Under the pieces are notes generated by a model. That model saw only the letters and a program-made list of their open reading frames with translations. It had not been told where the DNA came from and did not search any database. DNA of 64,000 nt from NCBI RefSeq assembly GCF_003335585.1, contig NZ_QBFD01000037.1, forward strand, positions 16,196 through 80,195. Reading direction: 5' to 3'. The position numbers and the translations under genes were made by a program. Position 1 is the first letter of the stretch, and the number at the start of each line of letters is the position of its first letter. Positions 55,627 to 63,553 of this stretch are shown here, piece after piece. The DNA is from Sulfitobacter sp. DFL-14. GTDB taxonomy: Bacteria; Pseudomonadota; Alphaproteobacteria; Rhodobacterales; Rhodobacteraceae.

Positions 55627-56469
55627 ATGATCTATACCCGCCTGCACGGATTCCTCGGAAACCAGATGTTTCAATACGCGGCCGCCGCGCAGCTGGCGGC
55701 GCGTCTGGGGGTGCCGTTGGCGCTCGACCCGCGCCGGGCGGCGGCCAAGGGGCAGGGCAACCTGACCGAGATATTCGACCTGCCGGTGGTCGCCCCCGCG
55801 CAGCTGCCCCCCGATCAGGACCGCAGGCGGCTGGCCTATGCCATCTGGCGGCTACTGGGCCGGTCACCCCGCCTGCGCCGGGAAAAGGGGCTGGGCTATG
55901 ATCCGGCTTTCGAAGACTGGGGCGATGAAAGCTATCTGCACGGGTATTGGCAGAGCGAAAAGTATTTTGCCGGGATCAGGGACCACCTGCGCAATGTCTT
56001 CACGATGGTTCCGCCCATGTCGCCCGAGAACGCCGACATGGCGCGGCAGATCGCGGCAGGGCCCTCGGTGGCGCTGCATGTGCGGCGCGGCGATTACGTG
56101 GCGCTGGGGGCAACGGCGGTCTGTGATCAGGCCTATTACGACGCGGCGCTGGCTGCGGTGACGCAGGGGTTGCCGGAGGCGCCGACAGTCTTTGTCTTTT
56201 CCGATGATCCGGGCTGGGCGCGCGACAACCTGGCGGTGCCCTTCGACAAGGTAGTGGTGGACCTGAACGGGCGCGAGACCGCCCATGAGGACATGCGGCT
56301 GATGTCGCTGTGCCAGCACAATGTGATCGCCAATTCCACCTTCAGCTGGTGGTCCGCATGGCTGAATGCCCATCAGGGCCGCCGCGTGGCCGCCCCGGCC
56401 CGCTGGTTCGCCAATGACCACCAGCGCAACCCTGACATCCTGCCCGAGGATTGGATTGCCATCGGCTGA
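55627..56469 (+). CDS. GT11 alpha-1,2-fucosyltransferase family protein
   Basis: A 280-aa glycosyltransferase. It has the GT11 opening GFLGNQMFQYA (8-18), the donor-binding HVRRGDY (about 151-157) and the C-terminal block NSTFSWWSAWLN. GT11 enzymes move fucose from GDP-fucose to galactose in O-antigens or capsules; other deoxy-sugars are possible. RBS AAAGG before ATG 55627. It is followed by the second copy of the double hairpin. Confidence 0.92.
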   Translation: MIYTRLHGFLGNQMFQYAAAAQLAARLGVPLALDPRRAAAKGQGNLTEIFDLPVVAPAQLPPDQDRRRLAYAIWRLLGRSPRLRREKGLGYDPAFEDWGDESYLHGYWQSEKYFAGIRDHLRNVFTMVPPMSPENADMARQIAAGPSVALHVRRGDYVALGATAVCDQAYYDAALAAVTQGLPEAPTVFVFSDDPGWARDNLAVPFDKVVVDLNGRETAHEDMRLMSLCQHNVIANSTFSWWSAWLNAHQGRRVAAPARWFANDHQRNPDILPEDWIAIG

Positions 56470-56473
56470 CGCC

Positions 56474-56518
56474 CCGGAGTTTTCAAAAACTCCGGTCCGA
56501 ATTTTTCGAAAAATTCGG
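56474..56518. terminator. tandem double hairpin, probable bidirectional terminator
   Basis: CCGGAGTTTT/AAAACTCCGG (56474-56483, 56486-56495) followed by CCGAATTTTT/AAAAATTCGG (56497-56506, 56509-56518), between convergent stops of the GT11 and RluA genes. Same layout as 4753-4795: a first stem with a TTTTCA centre, a GGWCC linker, then a second AATTTT stem. Confidence 0.75.
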
Positions 56519-56531
56519 CTCCCCGCCGCCC

Positions 56532-57179
56532 CTAGAAGGGCGCTTTCGACCTTATTTTCGTCGACCGCCCGCCCTGCGGATGATTGAACCGCAGTTCCTC
56601 CGAATGCAGCATCAGCCGGGGATAATCCCGTGCCGGACCCGTGGCATAAAACGGGTCACCCAGGATCGGATGCCCGATGCTCAGCATATGGACCCGCAAC
56701 TGGTGGCTGCGCCCGGTCCTGGGGAACATCCGCACACGGGCGGTGTCGCCCTCATCCTTGATCCGTTTCCAGTCGGTCTGCGCGGGTTTGCCGGTGTCAT
56801 GGCAGACCTTTTGCAGCGGGCGGTTCGGCCAATCGACGATCAGCGGCAGGTCGATGGTGCCGGCAGGTTCCGTCGGCACGCCCCAGACCCGCGCGACATA
56901 GGTCTTGCGCGTCATCCGTTTTTCGAATTGCAGGCCAAGGTGCCGCTGCGCATAGGGTGTCATGGCAAAGACCATCACACCGGATGTATCCCGGTCCAGC
57001 CGATGCACCAGCAGTGCCCCGGGGAAGACCTGCTGCACGCGGGTCAGCAGGCAGTCGGCCAGATGCGGGCCCTTGCCCGGCACGCTGAGCAGGCCGCTGG
57101 GTTTGTCCACCAGCAGCACTTCGGCATCTTCATGCAGGATCACCAGCGGATCCTGCGGCGGGTCATATTCCGTTTCCAT
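56532..57179 (-). CDS. RluA-family pseudouridine synthase
   Basis: A 215-aa RNA-modifying enzyme isomerising uridine to pseudouridine. Catalytic Asp is D62 in HRLDRDTSG; KPSGLLSVPG and TGRSHQLRVH are the other family blocks. No S4 domain, so it resembles RluA rather than RluC/D; the target site (23S rRNA or tRNA) is not decidable. It converges on the GT11 gene. Confidence 0.93.
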   Translation of the reverse strand: METEYDPPQDPLVILHEDAEVLLVDKPSGLLSVPGKGPHLADCLLTRVQQVFPGALLVHRLDRDTSGVMVFAMTPYAQRHLGLQFEKRMTRKTYVARVWGVPTEPAGTIDLPLIVDWPNRPLQKVCHDTGKPAQTDWKRIKDEGDTARVRMFPRTGRSHQLRVHMLSIGHPILGDPFYATGPARDYPRLMLHSEELRFNHPQGGRSTKIRSKAPF

Positions 57180-57237
57180 CCCTTCCCGTCTCAGATGTAG
57201 GGTGGGTTTTCAAGCCACCAGCGCAAATGAGGCCGCC

Positions 57238-57648
57238 ATGCACCCCACCATCGAAAAAATGCAATCCGTCGTCGCCTCGGGCGACCATACTGCGATCGCG
57301 CCAATTCTGGCGGCTGATGTGACTTTCCTGCCGCCCACCTATTGGAAAACCTGGACCGGCCGCGACGTTGTTGCGGCGGTGCTGGGCCATGTCGGGCAGG
57401 TGTTCAGCGATTTCCGCTATCGCCGGGTGATGGGCGCGGGCAACGACTGGGCGCTGGAGTTTCAGTGCAAAATCGGCGAATTTGACGCCGTGGGTGTCGA
57501 TCTGATCACGCTGGGGGATGACGGGTTGATTGCCCATTTCGAGGTGGTCATGCGACCGCATAAATCCATCGGTGCGCTGCGCGACGCGATGAACGCCCGT
57601 GTGATGCAGGATCCTGCGTTTCTCAAATTCAAGGATGCACTGTCGTGA
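57238..57648 (+). CDS. SnoaL/NTF2-like protein
   Basis: A 136-aa cone-shaped alpha+beta barrel protein of the NTF2-like superfamily, with DVTFLPPTYWKTWTGRD and a final ALRDAMNARV helix. Members include small isomerases, hydrolases and binding proteins; nothing points to one function. GAGG precedes ATG 57238. It is divergent from the RluA gene. Confidence 0.82.
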   Translation: MHPTIEKMQSVVASGDHTAIAPILAADVTFLPPTYWKTWTGRDVVAAVLGHVGQVFSDFRYRRVMGAGNDWALEFQCKIGEFDAVGVDLITLGDDGLIAHFEVVMRPHKSIGALRDAMNARVMQDPAFLKFKDALS

Positions 57649-57669
57649 CGCGGCCTTGCGGCGCCGCTG

Positions 57670-58377
57670 TCAGCCCTGCTGCGGTCTTGCGCTAATCCGT
57701 GTCCGATAGATCGCGCGTCTGATTTCCCGCATCAGCTTGCCGCTGGCGCGGGTTTTCTTCTGGATGGTCGAAGCGCCCGGCATCTCGCCCACGCCGCTTG
57801 GCGAGATCGTATGTATCGGCTGGCCGGTGACCCAATGCATCTGCAGCGTTGTATCCACCGGACGGTCCAGCCGTTCCGTCGCCGCCAGCAACCGCCGCGC
57901 CGCAGCCCTGCCGACAACCTGGCAGACGGTTTGCAACCCGATCACACGGGGCAGGAACAGCGCGGCACTGCCATCCTCGGCCAGCACGACCTGCCTGTGT
58001 TCGCGGTCTTTTGCGGGCAAGCGGATAAAACTCTCCTCACCCGCATGTGCCGCGACCAGGGCCATGGCCCTGTCCCAGGGTGCCGGGTCAATCACCAGAT
58101 CATCCTCGGCGATCAGGACAAAGGGGTCCGGCCCCGCTGCGATCTCCTGCCAGCATTTGCGGTGGCTCAGGAAACATCCCACCTCGCCCGGGCCCATGGC
58201 AAAAGGATAGGGCGGGGCGTGGCACTTGCCGTCCTGCACATCCACCGCGCCGCTATGTATCGCCTCGTGGCCGTTAACCGCGGGCATGACCTCGGCCCCC
58301 GGCAGGACGCTCATGAGCCGCGCGACATTCTCTGCCCGCGCGCCCGGTCCGGGCATATGGATGATCAGGGATCGCAT
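57670..58377 (-). CDS. glycosyltransferase family 25 protein
   Basis: A 235-aa GT25 (LPS/beta-galactosyl-type) transferase. Typical features are the N-terminal IHMPGPGARAENVARL, the GEVGCFLSHRKCWQEI motif and the acidic FVLIAEDDLVI metal/donor site. It probably adds a hexose to LPS or another surface glycan. Follows the L,D-transpeptidase gene on the same strand, 31 bases downstream, and so may share its message. Confidence 0.88.
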   Translation of the reverse strand: MRSLIIHMPGPGARAENVARLMSVLPGAEVMPAVNGHEAIHSGAVDVQDGKCHAPPYPFAMGPGEVGCFLSHRKCWQEIAAGPDPFVLIAEDDLVIDPAPWDRAMALVAAHAGEESFIRLPAKDREHRQVVLAEDGSAALFLPRVIGLQTVCQVVGRAAARRLLAATERLDRPVDTTLQMHWVTGQPIHTISPSGVGEMPGASTIQKKTRASGKLMREIRRAIYRTRISARPQQG

Positions 58378-58408
58378 CTGTCAGGCCCTGTCTTGCCGGG
58401 GCCCGGCC

Positions 58409-58969
58409 TTAGTGCAGGACAACGCGGGCGCCATTCGGCACGCGGTTGGCCAGGTCGATGACATGGGCGTTGATCATGCGCACGCAGCCGTTCGACACGG
58501 CGCGGCCGACGTTTTCCGGCTGCGGCGTGCCATGAATGCGCAGCAGGGAATCCCGGTTGCCCTTGTAGAGATAAAGCGCACGCGCCCCCAGCGGGTTGGG
58601 CCCGCCACCCGGCATCCCGGCGGCGTGTTTGGCATAGATATGCGGCTCCCGGCGGATCATGTTCTTGGTTGGTGTCCAGCGCGGCCATTCGGCCTTGCGC
58701 CCCACCCGGAAGGTGCCGGAATAATAGCGCCCCTCCTTGCCGATCCCCACCGGATAGCGGACGGCCTTGCCCCCCTCCAATGTCCAGTAGAGCGCGAATT
58801 GCCCCGGATCGACATGAATTTCACCCGGTGCAAAGCCGTCCCGGATACGCACGATCCTGGCCTTTTGGTCGTCTGGTATCTGATATTCCCCGGTTGCGGA
58901 GACTGCGGGCGTGGCGACCAGCGCGGCAGCACCGGTGATCAAAAGGTTGCGGCGGTTCATCAATGGCAT
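58409..58969 (-). CDS. exported L,D-transpeptidase
   Basis: A 186-aa periplasmic YkuD-domain enzyme. It has an N-terminal leader with NRRNLL and a hydrophobic stretch ending VSA (Sec or Tat export). The catalytic motif is H146...SNGC162VRM, an L,D-transpeptidase active site that makes 3-3 crosslinks or attaches proteins to peptidoglycan. GAGGAGA before ATG 58969 decides the start. It lies after the pnp terminator. Confidence 0.94.
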   Translation of the reverse strand: MPLMNRRNLLITGAAALVATPAVSATGEYQIPDDQKARIVRIRDGFAPGEIHVDPGQFALYWTLEGGKAVRYPVGIGKEGRYYSGTFRVGRKAEWPRWTPTKNMIRREPHIYAKHAAGMPGGGPNPLGARALYLYKGNRDSLLRIHGTPQPENVGRAVSNGCVRMINAHVIDLANRVPNGARVVLH

Positions 58970-59077
58970 CCGGGTCTCCTCAGGCACGACAGCTGTTTGG
59001 GCTCAACATAACCCGCCCGCGCCGGAGGGCAATTGCGGAAATCCTGACCTGGTCCGGCGCCCCGGCCCAAAGCAAAA

Positions 59078-59102
59078 GGCCCCCGCGCAGCGCGCGGGGG
59101 CC
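59078..59102 (-). terminator. Rho-independent terminator of pnp
   Basis: 11-bp stem GGCCCCCGCGC/GCGCGGGGGCC with loop AGC, followed on the minus strand by TTTTG; 28 bases after the pnp stop. Confidence 0.92.
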
Positions 59103-59129
59103 CAGATGGGTCCGGAAAGGAGCCGAGGA

Positions 59130-61265
59130 TCAATCCTCGACTTTTTCCTCTTTCTTCACTTCTTCGCCGGTTTCCTGATCGACAACCTTCATCGACAGGC
59201 GCACCTTGCCGCGGTCGTCAAAGCCCAGAAGTTTCACTTTCACTTCCTGGCCTTCCTTCAGCACATCCGACGGATGGTTCAGGCGGCGGTTCTCGATCTG
59301 GGACACATGCACCAGGCCATCGCGCTTGCCAAAGAAGTTCACGAAAGCACCGAAATCCACGATCTTGACGACCGTACCGGTGTAGACCGCGCCTTCTTCC
59401 GGCTCTGCGACGATGGAGTAGATCATGTCGTAGGCTTTCTTGATCGCGTCGCCGTTGGGGCTTGCGATCTTGATGATGCCTTCGTCGTTGATGTCGACCT
59501 TGGCGCCCGACACCTCCACGATCTCGCGGATGACCTTGCCGCCGGAACCGATGACCTCACGGATTTTATCCGTCGGGATTTGCATGGTTTCGATGCGCGG
59601 TGCGTGAACGGAGAAGTCCGCCGCACCTGACAGTGCCTTGTTCATTTCGCCCAGGATGTGGATACGGCCTTCTTTCGCCTGCGCGAGGGCTTTCTCCATG
59701 ATCTCGGGTGTAATGCCCGCAATCTTGATGTCCATCTGAAGCGAGGTGATGCCCGCTTCGGTCCCGGCCACCTTGAAGTCCATGTCGCCAAGGTGGTCTT
59801 CGTCACCCAGGATGTCGGAGAGGATCGCATAGGATCCGTCGTCTTCCAGGATCAGACCCATGGCCACACCGGCCACCGCCGATTTCAGCGGCACGCCCGC
59901 ATCCATCATGGACAGGGAGCCACCGCAGACCGAAGCCATGGAGGATGAACCGTTGGATTCAGTGATCTCCGAGACAACACGGATGGTGTAGGGGAAATCT
60001 GTCGATGCGGGCAGAACCGCCTGCAACGCACGCCATGCCAGCTTGCCATGGCCAATCTCGCGGCGGCCCGGGCCTGCGACGCGACCGACTTCACCAACCG
60101 AGTAGGGGGGGAAGTTGTAGTGCAGCAGGAAGTTGGATTTGAAGTTGCCGTGCAGCGCGTCGATGAATTGTTCGTCATCGCCGGTGCCCAGCGTGGTCAC
60201 GACCAGACCCTGCGTTTCACCCCGGGTGAACAGGGCCGAACCGTGGGTCCGGGGCAGGATGCCTGTCTCGGCCACGATGTCGCGGATCTCGTCGGTCTTG
60301 CGGCCGTCGATACGCTTGCCGGTTTTGACCACGTCGCCGCGCAGGATGGAGGCTTCGAGCTTTTTCAGCGCGGAACCCAGGTTGGGATCCTCAAGCTGCT
60401 CTTCGCTCAGGCTTTCCTTGATCTTGTCGCGGGCCGCTGAAACGGCGGCTGTCCGCTCCTGCTTGTCGGCGATGGCAAAGGCGGCGCGCATGTCTTTCTC
60501 GCCCGCTTTCTTCACGGCTGCCGACAGCTCGGAATAATCGACCGGCTGGAAGTCGAAGGGCTCTTTCGCCGATTCTTCTGCCAGGTCGATGATCAGGTCG
60601 ATCACCGGCTGAATGCTGTCATGGGCAAATTTCACCGCACCCAGCATTTCCTCTTCGGACAGCTCATAGGCTTCGGATTCGACCATCATGACCGCATCCT
60701 TGGTCCCGGCAACCACCAGGTCGAGGCGCTGTTCGGGGTTCAGGCGCAGGTCCTGCATGTCGTCCACGGTGGGGTTCAGGATGTATTCGCCATCCTCGAA
60801 ACCGACGCGGCAGCCGGCGATCGGACCCATGAAGGGCGCGCCGGAAATGGTCAGCGCGGCAGAGGCCGCGATCATTGCGACCATGTCGGGATCATTGACC
60901 AGATCGTGGCTCAGCACGGTGCACATCACCAGCACTTCGTTCTTGAAGCCGGGGACGAAAAGCGGGCGGATCGGACGGTCGATCAGGCGCGCTGTCAGCG
61001 TTTCTTTTTCGGTCGGGCGCGCTTCGCGCTTGAAGAAGCCACCCGGCACCTTGCCGGCGGCATAGTATTTTTCCTGGTAGTGGACGGTCAAAGGAAAGAA
61101 ATCCTGACCGGGTTTTTGCTGACGTGCATATGTCACGTTGGCCATCACGCTGGTTTCGCCCAGTGTGGCAATCACCGACCCATCCGCCTGACGGGCCACT
61201 TTTCCTGTTTCGAGTGTGAGCGTTTCTTCGCCCCACTGCATTGATTTCGTCGTTACGTTAAACAT
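59130..61265 (-). CDS. pnp: polynucleotide phosphorylase
   Basis: 3'-5' phosphorolytic exoribonuclease of 711 aa, part of the RNA degradosome. Two RNase PH domains separated by a helical region, then KH (about 555-615) and S1 (about 620-690) RNA-binding domains; [20 protein letters not shown] and [12 protein letters not shown] are recognisable. The C-terminus is Glu/Lys-rich. Several hairpins lie in the leader (61282-61352), as expected for a gene autoregulated through RNase III and PNPase in other bacteria. Confidence 0.98.
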   Translation of the reverse strand: MFNVTTKSMQWGEETLTLETGKVARQADGSVIATLGETSVMANVTYARQQKPGQDFFPLTVHYQEKYYAAGKVPGGFFKREARPTEKETLTARLIDRPIRPLFVPGFKNEVLVMCTVLSHDLVNDPDMVAMIAASAALTISGAPFMGPIAGCRVGFEDGEYILNPTVDDMQDLRLNPEQRLDLVVAGTKDAVMMVESEAYELSEEEMLGAVKFAHDSIQPVIDLIIDLAEESAKEPFDFQPVDYSELSAAVKKAGEKDMRAAFAIADKQERTAAVSAARDKIKESLSEEQLEDPNLGSALKKLEASILRGDVVKTGKRIDGRKTDEIRDIVAETGILPRTHGSALFTRGETQGLVVTTLGTGDDEQFIDALHGNFKSNFLLHYNFPPYSVGEVGRVAGPGRREIGHGKLAWRALQAVLPASTDFPYTIRVVSEITESNGSSSMASVCGGSLSMMDAGVPLKSAVAGVAMGLILEDDGSYAILSDILGDEDHLGDMDFKVAGTEAGITSLQMDIKIAGITPEIMEKALAQAKEGRIHILGEMNKALSGAADFSVHAPRIETMQIPTDKIREVIGSGGKVIREIVEVSGAKVDINDEGIIKIASPNGDAIKKAYDMIYSIVAEPEEGAVYTGTVVKIVDFGAFVNFFGKRDGLVHVSQIENRRLNHPSDVLKEGQEVKVKLLGFDDRGKVRLSMKVVDQETGEEVKKEEKVED

Positions 61266-61281
61266 CTACGTTTCCTGTGTT

Positions 61282-61352
61282 GGCCCGCGGGCCTTTGCAT
61301 AGAGGGCGCATTCCCTCTGACTCCGGTATCTTCTTTATCAGGCGCTGGAGTC
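61282..61352 (-). promoter_or_regulatory. structured pnp leader
   Basis: Within the 90 bases before pnp stand the palindrome GGCCCGCGGGCC (61282-61293), the hairpin AGAGGG/CCCTCT (61301-61318, 6-nt loop) and a longer-range GACTCC/GGAGTC pair (61319-61324, 61347-61352). Candidate RNase III processing site for autoregulation, by analogy with enteric pnp. Confidence 0.45.
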
Positions 61353-61496
61353 CGGGCGCCGGCTTTCAGATTGCGCGGGCATACAGTGTTTCAAAGGGGA
61401 TGGGAAGGCATTGGATCAATGAGTTCTGGTCATCCGGACAGAATCTGAAGTTCGCTCCGCGCTTCGGATCCATGCGCTGGACACCGGCTACGGAGC

Positions 61497-62618
61497 CTAG
61501 CCGAGCATGGCAAAGCGTGCCTTCAGCAAGGCTTCGGCGTATTCGTCATCTGCGGTGCTGTCATAGACAACCCCGCCGCCAACATTCAGCGTGACGCGAT
61601 TGTCGGGGCCACAGATCAACGTGCGGATTGCGACGCCAAAAGACATCGCACCATCCGGGGCGATCCACCCGATGGCACCGCAATAGGCATCCCGCGCGTT
61701 CGGTTCGAGCGTCGCAAGTATCTGCATCGCCCGGATTTTTGGCGCGCCTGTGATGGAACCGCAGGGAAACAGCGCTTCGAAAATTTCCGATATGGTGGTG
61801 CCGGATCTGATCTGCGCGGTGATGGTTGAGGTCATCTGATGCAGCGTCTGATAGGTTTCTATGGCAAAAAGCCTGGGGACTTCTACAGAGCCAATCTGCG
61901 AAATACGGCTCATGTCATTGCGCAGAAGGTCGACGATCATCAGGTTTTCGGCCTGGTTTTTCTCTGAGGACCGAAGCCAGTCCTTCTGCTTTTCGTCCGC
62001 GTCCGGCGATGCGCCGCGCGGGGCCGTGCCTTTCATCGGGCGGGCGGTCATTTTCCCGCGTGGATCAAGATGAAAGAAAAGCTCCGGAGAACGCGACAAC
62101 AGGACAGGACCGCCCAGATCAACCAATGCGCCAAATGGCGCCGCTTGTTTCGCGCGCAAAGCCGCGTAGAGCCCGTCGATCGTGCCGGTCCGCTGCGCGG
62201 TCATCGGAAAAGTCAGATTGGCCTGATAAATGTCACCCCGGCAGATGAAATCATGCACCTTGTCGAAGGCCGCGACATAGTCGTCGCGCTGCCAGTCCGG
62301 TGCCGGGATGCTCAGCGTCGCAGGGGCCTTTGCCGCTGGTAACCGGCTTGGCTGTGGCGCATCGAAAACCCCGAATTGCAAAAGCGGCGTTTTGCGGCGG
62401 GTTGGCAGGAAATCCCGCAGTTTTGGCGACAAAAGATAGCCAAGTTCATAGCTGGCGTAGCCCGCGAGCCAATGGCCCCCGGCCTGCGCATCCTCAAGCT
62501 CGGCCAGTGCCGCGGGCACATCTGATGGCTGGTCTGCGATAATGATGTGACGGGGCGCGTCAAACAGGGTGCCGTCCGGAAGTGGGCCGTGGTCAAAGAC
62601 AACGCGTGAGTTTTTCAT
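61497..62618 (-). CDS. pabB: aminodeoxychorismate synthase component I
   Basis: A 373-aa chorismate-binding enzyme for p-aminobenzoate in folate synthesis. Signatures are the active-site Lys in RPMKGTAPRG, AENLMIVDLLRND and CGSITGAPK. It is shorter than TrpE and lacks the feedback-binding N-terminus. No pabA or pabC follows. It lies between the Dabb protein and pnp on the same strand. Confidence 0.92.
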   Translation of the reverse strand: MKNSRVVFDHGPLPDGTLFDAPRHIIIADQPSDVPAALAELEDAQAGGHWLAGYASYELGYLLSPKLRDFLPTRRKTPLLQFGVFDAPQPSRLPAAKAPATLSIPAPDWQRDDYVAAFDKVHDFICRGDIYQANLTFPMTAQRTGTIDGLYAALRAKQAAPFGALVDLGGPVLLSRSPELFFHLDPRGKMTARPMKGTAPRGASPDADEKQKDWLRSSEKNQAENLMIVDLLRNDMSRISQIGSVEVPRLFAIETYQTLHQMTSTITAQIRSGTTISEIFEALFPCGSITGAPKIRAMQILATLEPNARDAYCGAIGWIAPDGAMSFGVAIRTLICGPDNRVTLNVGGGVVYDSTADDEYAEALLKARFAMLG

Positions 62619-62655
62619 CTGCTATCTTTGATGCAGGTGCTGAAACGCAATTCGA

Positions 62656-62949
62656 TCAAAAGTCGGCAGCGATGCGCATATCACGAAGCGGTCTGACAAC
62701 CCTGATCGATTCCTGGTAGATCGGGTCCGCTTTATAGGCCGTCAGCTTTTCGACGCTTTCGAACTCGGCATAGACAATAACGTCAACCTCGCCGGACAAT
62801 GTGTCGTTCTGGATGTTCTCCCGGACCTCAAAAAACTGGCTATGGGGAATATCGGCAAGCATTTTCAGCCCGGCCACGATGGCGGGGATATCCGATTTTT
62901 CTTTTGCGCTGAAGAAAACGATGTGGCGGATCGCTGGTCTGGATGTCAT
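62656..62949 (-). CDS. Dabb (stress-responsive A/B barrel) family protein
   Basis: A 97-aa dimeric alpha/beta-barrel protein with the Dabb opening IRHIVFFSAKEKSD (broken: RHIVFFSAKE) and FFEVRENIQND; function unknown, seen in plant and bacterial stress proteins. The start at 62949 is where family similarity begins; its RBS is weak and an in-frame ATG at 63006 is possible. It lies downstream of the rpsO terminator, 38 bases before pabB. Confidence 0.75.
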   Translation of the reverse strand: MTSRPAIRHIVFFSAKEKSDIPAIVAGLKMLADIPHSQFFEVRENIQNDTLSGEVDVIVYAEFESVEKLTAYKADPIYQESIRVVRPLRDMRIAADF

Positions 62950-63049
62950 TTTTGGGCCTGCGTGTGGTCTGGTGCGGATCGCATCCGGGGTGCTAATCAT
63001 ATTCAATCGGTCTGATCAATGCCGCGATTGAGAATGCCTGCCAGGCATG

Positions 63050-63080
63050 AAAAAGCCGCCCCCTGCTTCCAGAGCGCGGC
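63050..63080 (-). terminator. Rho-independent terminator of rpsO
   Basis: 11-bp stem with one mismatch (plus-strand GCCGCCCCCTG, 63055-63065, with CAGAGCGCGGC, 63070-63080) and loop CTTC, followed on the minus strand by TTTTT; 25 bases after the rpsO stop. Confidence 0.85.
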
Positions 63081-63105
63081 CTTGTCTTTTATAAAGCGGT
63101 CAGGC

Positions 63106-63375
63106 TTAGCGGCGCAGGCCCAGACGTTGGATCAGGTCCTGGTAACGGGCCCCATCCTTGCTTTTGACATAGTCCAGAAGTTTGCGGCGTGTTGCCACCA
63201 TCTTGAGCAGACCACGGCGACCGTGGTTGTCTTTCTTGTGGGTCTTGAAGTGCTCTGTCAGCGTTGCGATACGCGAGCTGAGCACGGCAACCTGTACTTC
63301 GGGCGAACCTGTGTCGCCTTCCGAAGTACCGAATTCCTTGATCAGGCGTGTCTTTTCTTCTGCAGTAATCGACAT
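63106..63375 (-). CDS. rpsO: 30S ribosomal protein S15
   Basis: An 89-aa primary 16S rRNA-binding protein. The sequence [17 protein letters not shown] segment reads [15 protein letters not shown], followed by [24 protein letters not shown], which is diagnostic. It nucleates the central domain of the small subunit. A clear sigma-70-like promoter and a leader hairpin are present upstream (63454-63514). Confidence 0.98.
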   Translation of the reverse strand: MSITAEEKTRLIKEFGTSEGDTGSPEVQVAVLSSRIATLTEHFKTHKKDNHGRRGLLKMVATRRKLLDYVKSKDGARYQDLIQRLGLRR

Positions 63376-63453
63376 CGGGGGCTCCTTCTTGAGAAAGGGT
63401 TAATCGGAATGGCGCAGGCCGGGATGTCGTCCAGCACAGGCCCATGGAGAAAC

Positions 63454-63514
63454 CGACCCTGAATCAGATTCGGGGCCGATGGGGGCGTATATGAAAATCC
63501 CCGGGCTTTGGCAA
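63454..63514 (-). promoter_or_regulatory. rpsO promoter and leader hairpin
   Basis: On the minus strand TTGCCA (63509-63514) and TATACG (63486-63491) are separated by 17 bases. Just after the expected start lies a stem of 11 bp with one mismatch (63454-63464 with 63468-63478, loop CAG), possibly the S15 autoregulatory element; the leader to ATG is about 100 bases. Confidence 0.6.
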
Positions 63515-63553
63515 AGGGTTATTCGCGGTCTGCTCTGTTGGGGCTGTCCGTAC

